A stretch of DNA of 64,000 bases from Nostoc linckia FACHB-104 (GTDB lineage: Bacteria; Cyanobacteriota; Cyanobacteriia; Cyanobacteriales; Nostocaceae), in NCBI RefSeq assembly GCF_014696615.1, contig NZ_JACJQJ010000005.1:124001-188000 (forward strand), written 5' to 3'. Shown piece by piece: positions 56,590 through 64,000 of this stretch. The translations under genes were made by a program, and so were the position numbers. A model generated the notes under the pieces. The model had not been told where the DNA came from, did not search any database, and saw only the letters and a program-made list of their open reading frames with translations. Position 1 is the first letter of the stretch; each line of letters opens with the position of its first letter.

Positions 56590-56636
56590 AGGTCAAGGGT
56601 CAACAGTCAACAGTCAACAGTCAACAGTCAACAGTT
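56590..56636. repeat. GTCAACA heptamer array between ntcB and cnaT
   Basis: Six GTCAACA/GTCAAGG units in the 95-base gap of the ntcB-cnaT pair. Confidence 0.9.
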
Positions 56637-56675
56637 ATTGGACTCTAGACTTGTGACTTTTGAGTCATCATAGCC

Positions 56676-57623
56676 TTAAGAAGCCGATCGCTGTTGGTTA
56701 ATTTGTGGTGGGATATTTTGTCGCACCAGTTGCCAAAAGTGGTTAATTGGGGGAATTTGTAGGCGATCGCCAGTGGTAACCATGACCACCCGACGAGTCA
56801 AACTCGAACTATCCGACGCATTAATGTTACTATTACAGGCTAAAGGTCGTACTGCCAAGGTGGGATCTAGCCGCGCTTCCATGAGTGCGGAATGAGGTAG
56901 CAAAGCTATCAGCTCTCCTTGACGCACTACTCCCCGGAACGCATCTAAAGTATTAACCTCTAAAGCAGCTTGCAGTGTAGCTTCTAAACGCTCGAACCTA
57001 TCTTGGATTAAACGTTGCATCCCATAACCATCTTTAAAAACCACTTGGGGGTAACGAATTAGCTCCGACCAAGGAATATATTCATACTGAGCTAAGGGAT
57101 GCTTGGCAGAAGTTAATACCTCTATAGGTTCTTCATACAGAACTTCTACCACCATTTCGCGACCAGTAGTTAAGAAGCGATTATTCATCACGATCGCCAA
57201 ATCCACCAGTCCATCTTTTAAGACTTTTAAAGCGCGATCGCTACCCAAGGAAGTTACCCGCAATTGCACATCTGGGTAATCACGACAAAATTGTTGTAAT
57301 ACTGGCGGCAAATACGATCCACACATTGAGTGAATCGCTGCAATACACAATTCTGGTTGCTTACCTGCAATTAAATCTGTTAGTTCCTCTGTCGCTGTTT
57401 GCCACTCCTGACAAATTTTTCGCACGCGGGGTAGTAAACGTTCACCGCCTAGTGTTAGCTTGGCGTGAGTCGTGCGGTGAAATAACTCTAATCCTAAATC
57501 AGCTTCCAAGGCTTGGATTTGGCGGCTAATTGTCGATTGAGTGACACCACATTTTCTGGCCGCTTGTTGAAAGCTGCCGGTTTCCGCGATCGCTAAAAAG
57601 GCTTGCAACTGCTCTAGTCGCAT
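56676..57623 (-). CDS. ntcB: LysR-type regulator NtcB
   Basis: 315 residues. N-terminal winged helix (RLEQLQAFLAIAETGSFQQAARKCGVTQSTISRQIQALEADLGLELFHR), then a periplasmic-binding-protein-like effector domain (~90-300). The stretch LIAGKQPELCIAAIHSMCGSYLPPVLQQFCRDYPDVQLRV and the downstream cnaT identify it as NtcB, the nitrite-responsive activator of the nir/nrt genes. A canonical NtcA promoter lies directly upstream. The nir operon itself is not in this window. Confidence 0.85.
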   Translation of the reverse strand: MRLEQLQAFLAIAETGSFQQAARKCGVTQSTISRQIQALEADLGLELFHRTTHAKLTLGGERLLPRVRKICQEWQTATEELTDLIAGKQPELCIAAIHSMCGSYLPPVLQQFCRDYPDVQLRVTSLGSDRALKVLKDGLVDLAIVMNNRFLTTGREMVVEVLYEEPIEVLTSAKHPLAQYEYIPWSELIRYPQVVFKDGYGMQRLIQDRFERLEATLQAALEVNTLDAFRGVVRQGELIALLPHSALMEARLDPTLAVRPLACNSNINASDSSSLTRRVVMVTTGDRLQIPPINHFWQLVRQNIPPQINQQRSAS

Positions 57624-57659
57624 TTTTTTGTAGCCTGAATTACATTTATTGATTTCATT

Positions 57660-57701
57660 AACTTAACGGATTTTCTACCTCAATTTGGTACGGTTTGTTA
57701 C
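57660..57701 (-). promoter_or_regulatory. NtcA-activated promoter of ntcB
   Basis: On the minus strand GTA-N8-TAC (57701-57688) is followed after exactly 22 bases by TAAGTT (57665-57660), fitting TAN3T. This is the canonical class II NtcA arrangement. The -10 is about 37 bases from the ntcB ATG. Confidence 0.85.
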
Positions 57702-57855
57702 AAGTGCTTTCCTCTGCAATATTTTAATTTAACTTTTTCTGAAAGTCGTTTTATATTTTTTCTCATTAATAGTCATCCTGAAGCCGCATTTGTCGCCAAA
57801 TCTCCTCAAGACAAAATTTTCAATTTTCTTTTTTCGTATCTAAATATCAAGACAA

Positions 57856-57980
57856 GGGGATTGGGGATTGGGGATTGGGGACTGGGAAGATGAGGGAGAT
57901 GAGGAAGAAATAAAAAACACCCCTTACCCCTTACCCCTTAACCCTTAACCCATGCCCAATGCCCAATGCCCAATGCCCAT
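57856..57980. repeat. Heptamer arrays GGGATTG, CCCTTAC and CCCAATG
   Basis: GGGGATT units (57856-57886), then CCCCTTA units (57919-57950) and GCCCAAT units (57953-57980), lie between ntcB and the HEAT-repeat gene. Confidence 0.9.
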
Positions 57981-57983
57981 TAC

Positions 57984-59282
57984 TTACCACTCCGCCAAAG
58001 CGATCGCGACTCCTTGCTGTAAGTCGGGGGTGAGGGTGGTGTTGTTGGCTAATTGTTGTAATTGTTGACGGGCGATTTCTGGTGAGAGATTTTTGAGGGC
58101 GGCGATCGCGTGTAGTCTTACCGATGGTTCTGTATCTGCTAGGAGTAGAATCAATGGTTCAATAGCTTGGATGCAGCCTAGCTGTCCTAAAGATAGGGCG
58201 ATCGCATTTTTGATGTTGGCTAGTTCTGTGGCGGGATGGTTTGATTGCAGTATTGCCAATAAAATTTCTGTGGCTAATGGCGTTAACTGTGGTTTTTGTA
58301 CTCGCCCTAAAACTGTAACAATTTCCTGCCACACTGTTTCCGATGTGCTTTGATTAAATGCTTGTTGGAGATATGCCAAACTTGTAGCTGTTCCTAACCA
58401 ACTCAGGGCGCGAATAATTTCTAATTGCAACTTGATGGATATATTTGGTGATATTAAAGCCTCAAATAAGCATTGAGCCGCATTGTCACTACCCATGCGA
58501 GCTAGGGTAATTGCAGCAGTACAAGCAACATCTTCGTTTAAATCATAAAGTCTCGGTTGGAGTTTCGTGACTAAATCTAATGTTTCGCATAATTCAGGGC
58601 GAAAACCTAAACCTTGGGCTGCGGCGTGTCTGACTGAGGCGGCGAAATCTTCTAAAGCTTTCACCAATACAGGGGGAATACGTTCGTCATGAAAGCTGCT
58701 GAGGGCTTCAATGACTGCGGTTCTAACTGCAGGTTGTGGATCATCTACCACACTCAAAAGCGGCGTAATGGTTTCTGTGCTACGGATATAAGAAAGCGAT
58801 CGCACCGCTAAAAGTCTGGTATCTTCTGCAAGCAAGAGTTCGGTAAGTGCAGCACTAGCAAGATGATCCATTTTCCCCAATGCACTTGCTGCCATTTCCT
58901 TGAGTTCTTGGCTATCGCTAGTTTTTAATAATTGCACCAAAGGCGCGATCGTCTCTGGATGCTGAAGTTCCCCTAATATCCGTGCTGCATACCAGCGAAC
59001 TTCTTCGTCTGCGTCCTCATCTTCTAAAATCTTTACTAATCGAGGAATAGCTAATTTTCCTAAATGCTGAAAAATCTTCGCAATTTCCCAACGTTGCTGA
59101 AAATCACCTATTTCTAAAATCGAGATGGCTAAATCCAGCAGATGCTCTTGATTTTTCAATATTTCTGGATGTGTAGACTCTTGTTTAAGAATCAACTGTT
59201 GTAGATATTGAATAAGCAATGACCAATCAGCTGCATCATGTGCTGCTTGTGCTTGCACCAAAAGCTGGTTGATATTATTCAC
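57984..59282 (-). CDS. HEAT-repeat protein (PBS-lyase-like)
   Basis: 432 residues from a GTG at 59282, made almost entirely of about ten HEAT/PBS-lyase repeats (consensus DEEVRWYAARILGELQHPETIAPLVQLL). There is no signal peptide or membrane helix. HEAT repeats form a solenoid for protein binding; some cyanobacterial members act as phycobilin lyases, but the extended repeat number here suggests a scaffold. It stands upstream of ntcB on the same strand, with its own gap, so a role in nitrogen regulation cannot be claimed. Confidence 0.88.
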   Translation of the reverse strand: MNNINQLLVQAQAAHDAADWSLLIQYLQQLILKQESTHPEILKNQEHLLDLAISILEIGDFQQRWEIAKIFQHLGKLAIPRLVKILEDEDADEEVRWYAARILGELQHPETIAPLVQLLKTSDSQELKEMAASALGKMDHLASAALTELLLAEDTRLLAVRSLSYIRSTETITPLLSVVDDPQPAVRTAVIEALSSFHDERIPPVLVKALEDFAASVRHAAAQGLGFRPELCETLDLVTKLQPRLYDLNEDVACTAAITLARMGSDNAAQCLFEALISPNISIKLQLEIIRALSWLGTATSLAYLQQAFNQSTSETVWQEIVTVLGRVQKPQLTPLATEILLAILQSNHPATELANIKNAIALSLGQLGCIQAIEPLILLLADTEPSVRLHAIAALKNLSPEIARQQLQQLANNTTLTPDLQQGVAIALAEW

Positions 59283-59370
59283 GATTCTTACAAACCTCTA
59301 CACTGGTTATCTTTTATATTTTCTCAGGATCTATACAATATAGCCACGGGTTCCTAGTACCACTATGCGG

Positions 59371-59564
59371 AAGTCAAAAGTCAAAAGTCAAAAGGTTAAT
59401 ATATCAAGGCTTTTGACTGTTTGAAAAGTTAGCTGTATTTACGCCGTGCGGTACTAACCAGTAATCAAGTACAGAAAAAGAAAACTCCCAAAAATAACTT
59501 ATTCCAATTTCTGGACTCAACACAACTGTTTCTCTCCCTTGCTCCCTGCCCCCTGCCCCCTGCC
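59371..59564. repeat. Short heptamer repeats AGTCAAA and CCCCCTG
   Basis: AGTCAAA units (59371-59394) and CCCCCTG units (59541-59564) lie in the 320-base gap between the HEAT-repeat and Rieske genes. Nothing else is recognisable there. Confidence 0.75.
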
Positions 59565-59602
59565 AAAAAAGCGATAGTATATTTTTTTTAGTTGGAAGCC
59601 TC

Positions 59603-60043
59603 TCAGGTTGGCTGGACAACAACAGAATCGCCTTCTATTTTAGCTGTGTAAGTTTTGAGAGGTTTATCCGCAGGGCCTTCTATCACTTTGCCATCAGTTC
59701 CAAATTCCGAGTCATGACAAGGACAGACAAATTGTTTGGCAGTTTCCTTCCAGGCGACTGTGCAACCTTTATGAGTACAGGTAGGGTTAACAGCAATCAG
59801 ATTTCCAGATTGAGATTTACCAACTACTAATACAGGCCCAACAGGTGATTCCTTCAAAAGTAACTGACCAGTTTTATCTAATTCTGCAACAGTACCAACT
59901 TTTACCCCATTACCAGTTGTAGGAGGTAGCGTTGCAGTTGTAGATGTCTTAGTTGTTTCCGAACTACAAGCAGCGATCGCAACAGGTAAAGAACTAGCTA
60001 GCCAACCTAAACCCACCCAATTAATAAAATCACGACGTTTCAT
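59603..60043 (-). CDS. Rieske [2Fe-2S] lipoprotein with Tat signal
   Basis: 146 residues. The twin-arginine start MKRRDFINWVGLGW and lipobox-like AIAAC (near 26) predict Tat export and lipid anchoring. The cluster motifs are CTHKGC and CPCHDSEF (ligands Cys-His / Cys-His with the two disulfide Cys). The length is shorter than PetC, and the protein lacks a membrane helix after the signal, so it resembles the small Rieske/arsenite-oxidase-like group rather than cytochrome b6f. No arsenite oxidase large subunit is present. Partner unknown. Confidence 0.9.
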   Translation of the reverse strand: MKRRDFINWVGLGWLASSLPVAIAACSSETTKTSTTATLPPTTGNGVKVGTVAELDKTGQLLLKESPVGPVLVVGKSQSGNLIAVNPTCTHKGCTVAWKETAKQFVCPCHDSEFGTDGKVIEGPADKPLKTYTAKIEGDSVVVQPT

Positions 60044-60090
60044 AAGTGCTGGAAGAATTACGTAAGTTTAACTAACACATACTAGAGTAA

Positions 60091-60194
60091 ATCATTTGGT
60101 CATTTGTCATTTGTCATTTGGTAATGGGTAATTGGGTGTTTGGTGTTTGTTATTTCACCTCATCTCCCAGTCCCTAGTCCCCAGTCCCCAATCC
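60091..60194. repeat. CATTTGT and CCCCAGT/CCCTAGT heptamers
   Basis: Tandem CATTTGT/CATTTGG units (60093-60120) and CCCAGTC/CCCCAGT units (60166-60194) lie between the TpsB stop and the Rieske start. Confidence 0.8.
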
Positions 60195-60196
60195 CC

Positions 60197-61927
60197 TTAA
60201 AAGTTGTATCCAAAACTAAAATAAAATCCATGATCTTGGGCATTATTACCGCGATCGCTTAAATCAACTAGGGGAAGTCCGTAGTCCAAGCGACCGGATA
60301 AGTGGGGGATGGGTTCCCAAATTAGCCCTACGCCTAAACCTACTAAGAAGGTTTGATTAGTTAGTTTGTTGGGATTATCAGATTTGTGCCAGACAGCGCC
60401 TACATCAATAAATGGTGCTAATTGCATGGTAGGCTGCCCTGAGTTGCCATAGTCCAAGACAATCCGGTCTTCTAGTGATGCGCGAAAGCCATTGTCGCCA
60501 GAACGGGCATTTTGTCGATAACCCCGCAGAGATTGTCCACCGCCAATAACGAACTGTTGCGAGGGTAGCAAGCTATCAGGGGTAAGTTGCAAGTCTAATT
60601 GGGCAATTAGCAAGTTGTCTTTAGATAATCGCTGTACGCGCTGCAATTGGGTAAGCCAACTGAAAAACTGACCATCTGGGATGGGGTCAGTGTTAGTAGT
60701 ACTATCTAAGATATTTAAGCCGATATTGAATTGCGATCGCAGCGCCCAGGCCCCTTGTAAGTCGCGCTTGAGATAATCTTGTCCAAATTTCAATACTCTT
60801 GTGCGGCTGTTTCCTTCAGCATCGGGGCCAATCCCAAAAGGTGTAGGTGTGTCGTTAAATAAGAATGTTTGACCATCTTGCCAAGCAAAGCCCAAAGATA
60901 AAGCAAATTCCTCACGGGGATTGCGAATTAATGGTTGGCGGTAACTAATTTCGTATAAGTTGGTATCGCTTCTGATGCCAAAAACTTCAAACTCTGGGTC
61001 AGTAACTCTACTGTAACTCGGTGCAACCCGCAGTTGAATGCTACCATTCATGGGATTTACAGGCAGGCGATATCTAAAATCATAGGCATTGGAACCGCCT
61101 GTAGTTGAACGGTAGTAGGAAGCGGTAATTTCATCACCATTGCCTGTGAGATTACGGTTACTAATAAATCCACCAAAACGCTCAGAGCCGACGCTGGGAG
61201 GTGAGTAATTATCTATACCAACATAACCATAAAAGACGGGTGCCTCTTCAACACGCACTGTTAAAATACTTTGCCCTAATTCAGTTCCCTGTTTGAGATA
61301 AGCTTCTACGTTGCTAAATAGCGGATCGACTTTGAGTAAGCGCAGTTGGTCTTCTAATTTATCTTTGCTGAGGGGGGAAACAGTACCCAGTTGTAGCCGA
61401 CTGCGAACATAGCTAGGATTAACTTTTTGAGTTCCTAGTACTTCGATTTTTTCTACCCCACCTTCAATTATCTGAATTTGTACAACGCCGTTAGTAATTG
61501 TCTGCTCGGTGAGAATCGCCCTAGAAGTAATATATCCTCGGTTGAGATACAGTTCAGAAATCTGATCTACAGCCTCCTGGAGTTCCGCTAAAGTTACAGA
61601 ACGACCTTCTAAGGGTTTAGTAATGGTAGCAATTTCTTCGTTGCTGAAAACAGTGCTACCGATAACTTCTATTTTGCGAACCGAAATATTGACAGATGGA
61701 TCTGCTGGTGTAGGTGTTGTGGGTGGCGGGTTAGGTAGAGTCGGCTGCTGTTCATTTGTTGGTAAAGGTTGAGGCGTAGGTGGGGATTGGGGAAAGCGAT
61801 CAATGTTGGGATTGGGTTGAGGAGGTACCTGCACCGGGGCCGTTTGCGCGATCGCAGATAAACTCGTAAATAATGCCAAGCCAGCCAAGAAGACCGACAA
61901 CCAAAACCGATGAAATATAAAATACAT
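60197..61927 (-). CDS. TpsB outer-membrane transporter (ShlB/FhaC/HecB family)
   Basis: 576 residues. Signal peptide (~1-28, ending AIAQ), a Pro/Gln-rich linker, two POTRA domains (ISVRKIEVIGSTVFSNEEI from ~80 and VEKIEVLGTQKVNPSYVRSRL from ~160) and a 16-stranded barrel. The barrel has the conserved loop GGGQSLRGYRQNARSGDNG and a terminal Phe. TpsB exports a single TpsA protein through the outer membrane. The candidate partner is the CHAT protein directly upstream; the 151-base gap suggests one operon. Confidence 0.95.
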   Translation of the reverse strand: MYFIFHRFWLSVFLAGLALFTSLSAIAQTAPVQVPPQPNPNIDRFPQSPPTPQPLPTNEQQPTLPNPPPTTPTPADPSVNISVRKIEVIGSTVFSNEEIATITKPLEGRSVTLAELQEAVDQISELYLNRGYITSRAILTEQTITNGVVQIQIIEGGVEKIEVLGTQKVNPSYVRSRLQLGTVSPLSKDKLEDQLRLLKVDPLFSNVEAYLKQGTELGQSILTVRVEEAPVFYGYVGIDNYSPPSVGSERFGGFISNRNLTGNGDEITASYYRSTTGGSNAYDFRYRLPVNPMNGSIQLRVAPSYSRVTDPEFEVFGIRSDTNLYEISYRQPLIRNPREEFALSLGFAWQDGQTFLFNDTPTPFGIGPDAEGNSRTRVLKFGQDYLKRDLQGAWALRSQFNIGLNILDSTTNTDPIPDGQFFSWLTQLQRVQRLSKDNLLIAQLDLQLTPDSLLPSQQFVIGGGQSLRGYRQNARSGDNGFRASLEDRIVLDYGNSGQPTMQLAPFIDVGAVWHKSDNPNKLTNQTFLVGLGVGLIWEPIPHLSGRLDYGLPLVDLSDRGNNAQDHGFYFSFGYNF

Positions 61928-62078
61928 AAAAATAAATACGTATGAATTTTAAAGGATAAAGGATGAAGTATAAATTACTGCTTATAAAATTGCTAGAAGC
62001 TTTATGAGTGTTGCTCAAATTTAGATGTGTTTTAGTTGATGAGCAACATTTCAGACTTCATACTTTACACTTCAGCCT

Positions 62079-64000
62079 TTACCAAGGGTTACCAATGAGT
62101 GTAAAAGCTGACCAGTAATATGGATGCCGTAATTCTTGGTTACCGAGTTCGACAAGGATGGGTGGTAGAGTCACATTCACATTAGAAGTTTTGAGTTTCC
62201 CGTCTTGCAAGCGGACTTGACCTTTGATCATGGCTATTTGCGCTTGGCGGAGTGCTTCGGCTTTGATGGGGGCTTTTTTTAATTGTTCGTAGAATTCACT
62301 CATTAATCCTAAAGTCCCTTCGTCGGACACGTACCACAAACTCGCTAGTGCTGTCTTTACACCAGCTTGTACAGCAAAACCCGCAAAGCCTAACTCTGCC
62401 TCTTTATCTCCGATCGCAGTTCGACAGGAACTTAAAACCACTAGCTGCACTGGGGGATTGTTCCAACCAAGTTTTCGCAGCTGATCCATTTTCAATTGGC
62501 TATCCCACATCTGAATGTAAGAATTACCGCGATCGCCTGGTTCAAATTCCGCGTGAGTAGCTAGGTGAATAATGCCGAAGGGTTTTTGCTGACGTTGCTT
62601 TTGCAGATTTGTCAAAGTAAAGCTTTCGTTTAAAAAGAAATTACCTTGCCATAACCGGGAAGTAATAGTTACCAATTCTGTGGGAACTGCTGGTAAAGGA
62701 TTTTGGTTGCGGAATTCCGATGCACCCATACCTAAAACTTCCGCTTTTTTGATGTCCACAAATTTGGTGTCAGTCAGGCTGAGACTGGGCATTAAACCGA
62801 CGCTATAGCTTTCTACCAAATACTTTTGTCCATCATAAAGAGCCGCAACAGGAAGCGATCGCAATCCTGCATCCATGATGAATGCAATATTATTAACCTT
62901 GCGTGCTTGCAGTTCAGGTTCTAAGGGTGTAATCAGCCATTCATACAATTTTTTAGCTGGATCTTTATAGCTGTTATTCCGTGCACTCTTGGTAATATCC
63001 TTAATAAAAGTTTGGGCTGTACCTATAACTTGCGATCGCGTCACAGGTAATACCTTACGAATTGGTAAACCTTGGGCAGTCACTATTAGCAATTCCAAGC
63101 GATCGTTTGGCGATGGTTGAATTTTTGCTTTGTTCTGCTTGAGTGTAATCGCAGGTGAAACGCTAGTAGGGATGAAATTGACATATATTAGTGCAGGTTG
63201 AATACCTGTGGCATCACTAATTTGTTGCAGAATATTACGGGCTGTGTTGGGGGCTTCAAGATTAGGTTTAGCTTCTTCTCCCAAGTATTCTTTATACTCA
63301 GTAGTGTATTCTTGCTCAATATTTGCTACAGCAGTATCAAGTACAACTTCTGGTGTGGAATTGATAGTGACTGGTATTTGTGTAGAGGGCGGTTTCTTCA
63401 GAACTTCTGGATTGGGCGTATCAATTGGAACTGTTGGTGTAGTTGGAACTTCAGAAGCAGCATTATTAGTCAAACTGAAGTTGGCGGGTGTAAGTGCGCC
63501 ACTGTTAGCTGTAACTGTGTAATTACCTTCAACTGTATTGGCTGTGACTGGGATACTCACATTACCACTGCTATTAGTCGTGAGGCTGGTATTACCTGTG
63601 AAATTAGCAGTTGCGCCAGTTGTAGGTGCATTGAAGGTAACTGTAGCGTTGGCGATCGCATTACCGTATTGGTCTTGAACTTTAGCTTGCAGCGGATTAA
63701 TAAATCCAGTATTGACGATTGTAGTTTGCGGTGTCCCACCTGTAGCGATAATCGCTGCTGCAATATCTGGGTTATTCGTCAAACTGAAATTAGCGGGTGT
63801 TAGTGTGCCACTATTGGCTGTAACTGCATAGCTACCTGCAACAGTGTTGGCTGTGACTGGGATGCTGACATTCCCACTGCTATCAGTCGTCAGGCTGGTA
63901 TTACCTGTGAAATTAGCAGTTGCGCCTGATGTCGGTGCATTGAAGGTAACTGTGGCGTTGGCGATCGCATTTCCGTATTGGTCTTGTACTTTGGCTTGTA
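62079..64000 (-). CDS. Secreted Ig-repeat protein with C-terminal CHAT peptidase (TpsA-like), partial
   Basis: The frame is open to the right window edge (5' end missing, at least 640 residues). The visible N-terminal part has 103-residue Big/invasin-like Ig repeats (QAKVQDQYGNAIANATVTFNAP ... TPANFSLTNN), nearly identical between copies. A Pro/Thr linker (PTTPTVPIDTPNPEV) and a complete CHAT domain follow, with His in IHLATHAEF (near 62550) and Cys in VLSSCRTAIGD (near 62425). Position directly before a TpsB gene suggests two-partner secretion; the TPS domain would lie outside the window. A caspase-like peptidase on a secreted adhesin-like stalk is the inferred architecture. Confidence 0.88.
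   Translation of the reverse strand, partial: QAKVQDQYGNAIANATVTFNAPTSGATANFTGNTSLTTDSSGNVSIPVTANTVAGSYAVTANSGTLTPANFSLTNNPDIAAAIIATGGTPQTTIVNTGFINPLQAKVQDQYGNAIANATVTFNAPTTGATANFTGNTSLTTNSSGNVSIPVTANTVEGNYTVTANSGALTPANFSLTNNAASEVPTTPTVPIDTPNPEVLKKPPSTQIPVTINSTPEVVLDTAVANIEQEYTTEYKEYLGEEAKPNLEAPNTARNILQQISDATGIQPALIYVNFIPTSVSPAITLKQNKAKIQPSPNDRLELLIVTAQGLPIRKVLPVTRSQVIGTAQTFIKDITKSARNNSYKDPAKKLYEWLITPLEPELQARKVNNIAFIMDAGLRSLPVAALYDGQKYLVESYSVGLMPSLSLTDTKFVDIKKAEVLGMGASEFRNQNPLPAVPTELVTITSRLWQGNFFLNESFTLTNLQKQRQQKPFGIIHLATHAEFEPGDRGNSYIQMWDSQLKMDQLRKLGWNNPPVQLVVLSSCRTAIGDKEAELGFAGFAVQAGVKTALASLWYVSDEGTLGLMSEFYEQLKKAPIKAEALRQAQIAMIKGQVRLQDGKLKTSNVNVTLPPILVELGNQELRHPYYWSAFTLIGNPW
63382..64000 (-). 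repeat. 309-bp tandem repeat encoding Ig-like domains
   Basis: The same sequence returns after 309 bases (for example the segment ending at 63691 and that ending at 64000), coding for 103 residues. Two copies are at least partly visible and are highly similar in DNA, so the array was recently amplified or homogenised and probably continues past the window. Confidence 0.85.

Noticed and set aside
59603-60043. Arsenite oxidase small subunit
   Set aside because: The Rieske motif and Tat signal would fit, but no AioA-like large subunit is nearby and the ars island is 32 kb away.
63198-63803. 201-codon ORF antisense to the Ig-CHAT gene
   Set aside because: Cys/Ile/Ser-rich shadow of a low-complexity repeat region; the sense frame carries the domains.
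1-64000. tRNA, rRNA, IS transposase or prophage genes
   Set aside because: I looked for T-loop GTTCRA patterns, DDE transposase motifs and phage structural genes and saw none I could support.

Overview
The window looks like chromosome of a filamentous, probably heterocyst-type cyanobacterium of the Nostoc/Anabaena/Calothrix kind. The evidence is ycf3 (photosystem I assembly), a very high density of the HIP1 octamer GCGATCGC, many heptanucleotide tandem repeats between genes, an adjacent ntcB-cnaT pair as described in Anabaena, and a large kinase/ATPase/histidine-kinase hybrid typical of this group. I see no rRNA, tRNA, CRISPR array, transposase or prophage.

Layout. 1-5.0 kb: the 3'-truncated hybrid signalling kinase (minus). 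5.2-7.1 kb: a short-chain dehydrogenase and a tandem universal stress protein. 7.2-10.8 kb: two overlapping half-transporter genes of a heterodimeric ABC exporter. 10.9-13.2 kb: a MITE-like element, a peptidase-M24 homologue that has lost most metal ligands, and a 21-bp-unit tandem array. 13.2-16.2 kb: a GH2 glycosidase-galT operon. 16.2-19.7 kb: gene-poor and rich in inverted repeats, with a DUF2171 protein, a small coiled-coil protein, a GST and a DUF2214 membrane protein.

20-27.4 kb is an arsenic/phosphate island: arsR-like gene, pstS/sphX-type binding protein, ArsJ-associated GAPDH, arsJ, acr3, and a divergent arsR / arsI-arsC pair. Together these encode capture of the oxyanion, arsenate reduction, arsenite efflux, conversion of arsenate to 1-arseno-3-phosphoglycerate with its efflux, and C-As bond cleavage. 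Three GST-superfamily genes lie in the same half of the window. 27.4-33.9 kb is housekeeping: DUF167, GST, SRAP, ycf3, gatC, glutathionyl-hydroquinone reductase, a sunset-domain lipoprotein, a BON protein and a TPR protein.

34.1-45.6 kb is an exopolysaccharide locus of the Wzx/Wzy type: GT2, Wzy-like polymerase, GT4, Wzx flippase, FkbM methyltransferase and Wzc-like tyrosine kinase on the minus strand. It is divergent from a priming sugar transferase and galE on the plus strand. The central genes are visibly AT-richer than their surroundings.

45.6-56 kb: pgsA, a Uma2-family pseudogene, an exported TPR-CHAT protein, aspA, a DUF362 protein, a small membrane protein, ppa, panD and an MBL-fold protein whose HxHxDH motif has been replaced. 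55.5-59.3 kb: cnaT, ntcB (with a textbook NtcA-activated promoter) and a HEAT-repeat protein. 59.6-64 kb: a Rieske lipoprotein, then a two-partner-secretion pair. The pair is a TpsB outer-membrane transporter and a giant Ig-repeat protein ending in a CHAT caspase-like protease domain, cut by the window edge. That secreted CHAT module is the most unusual system here.
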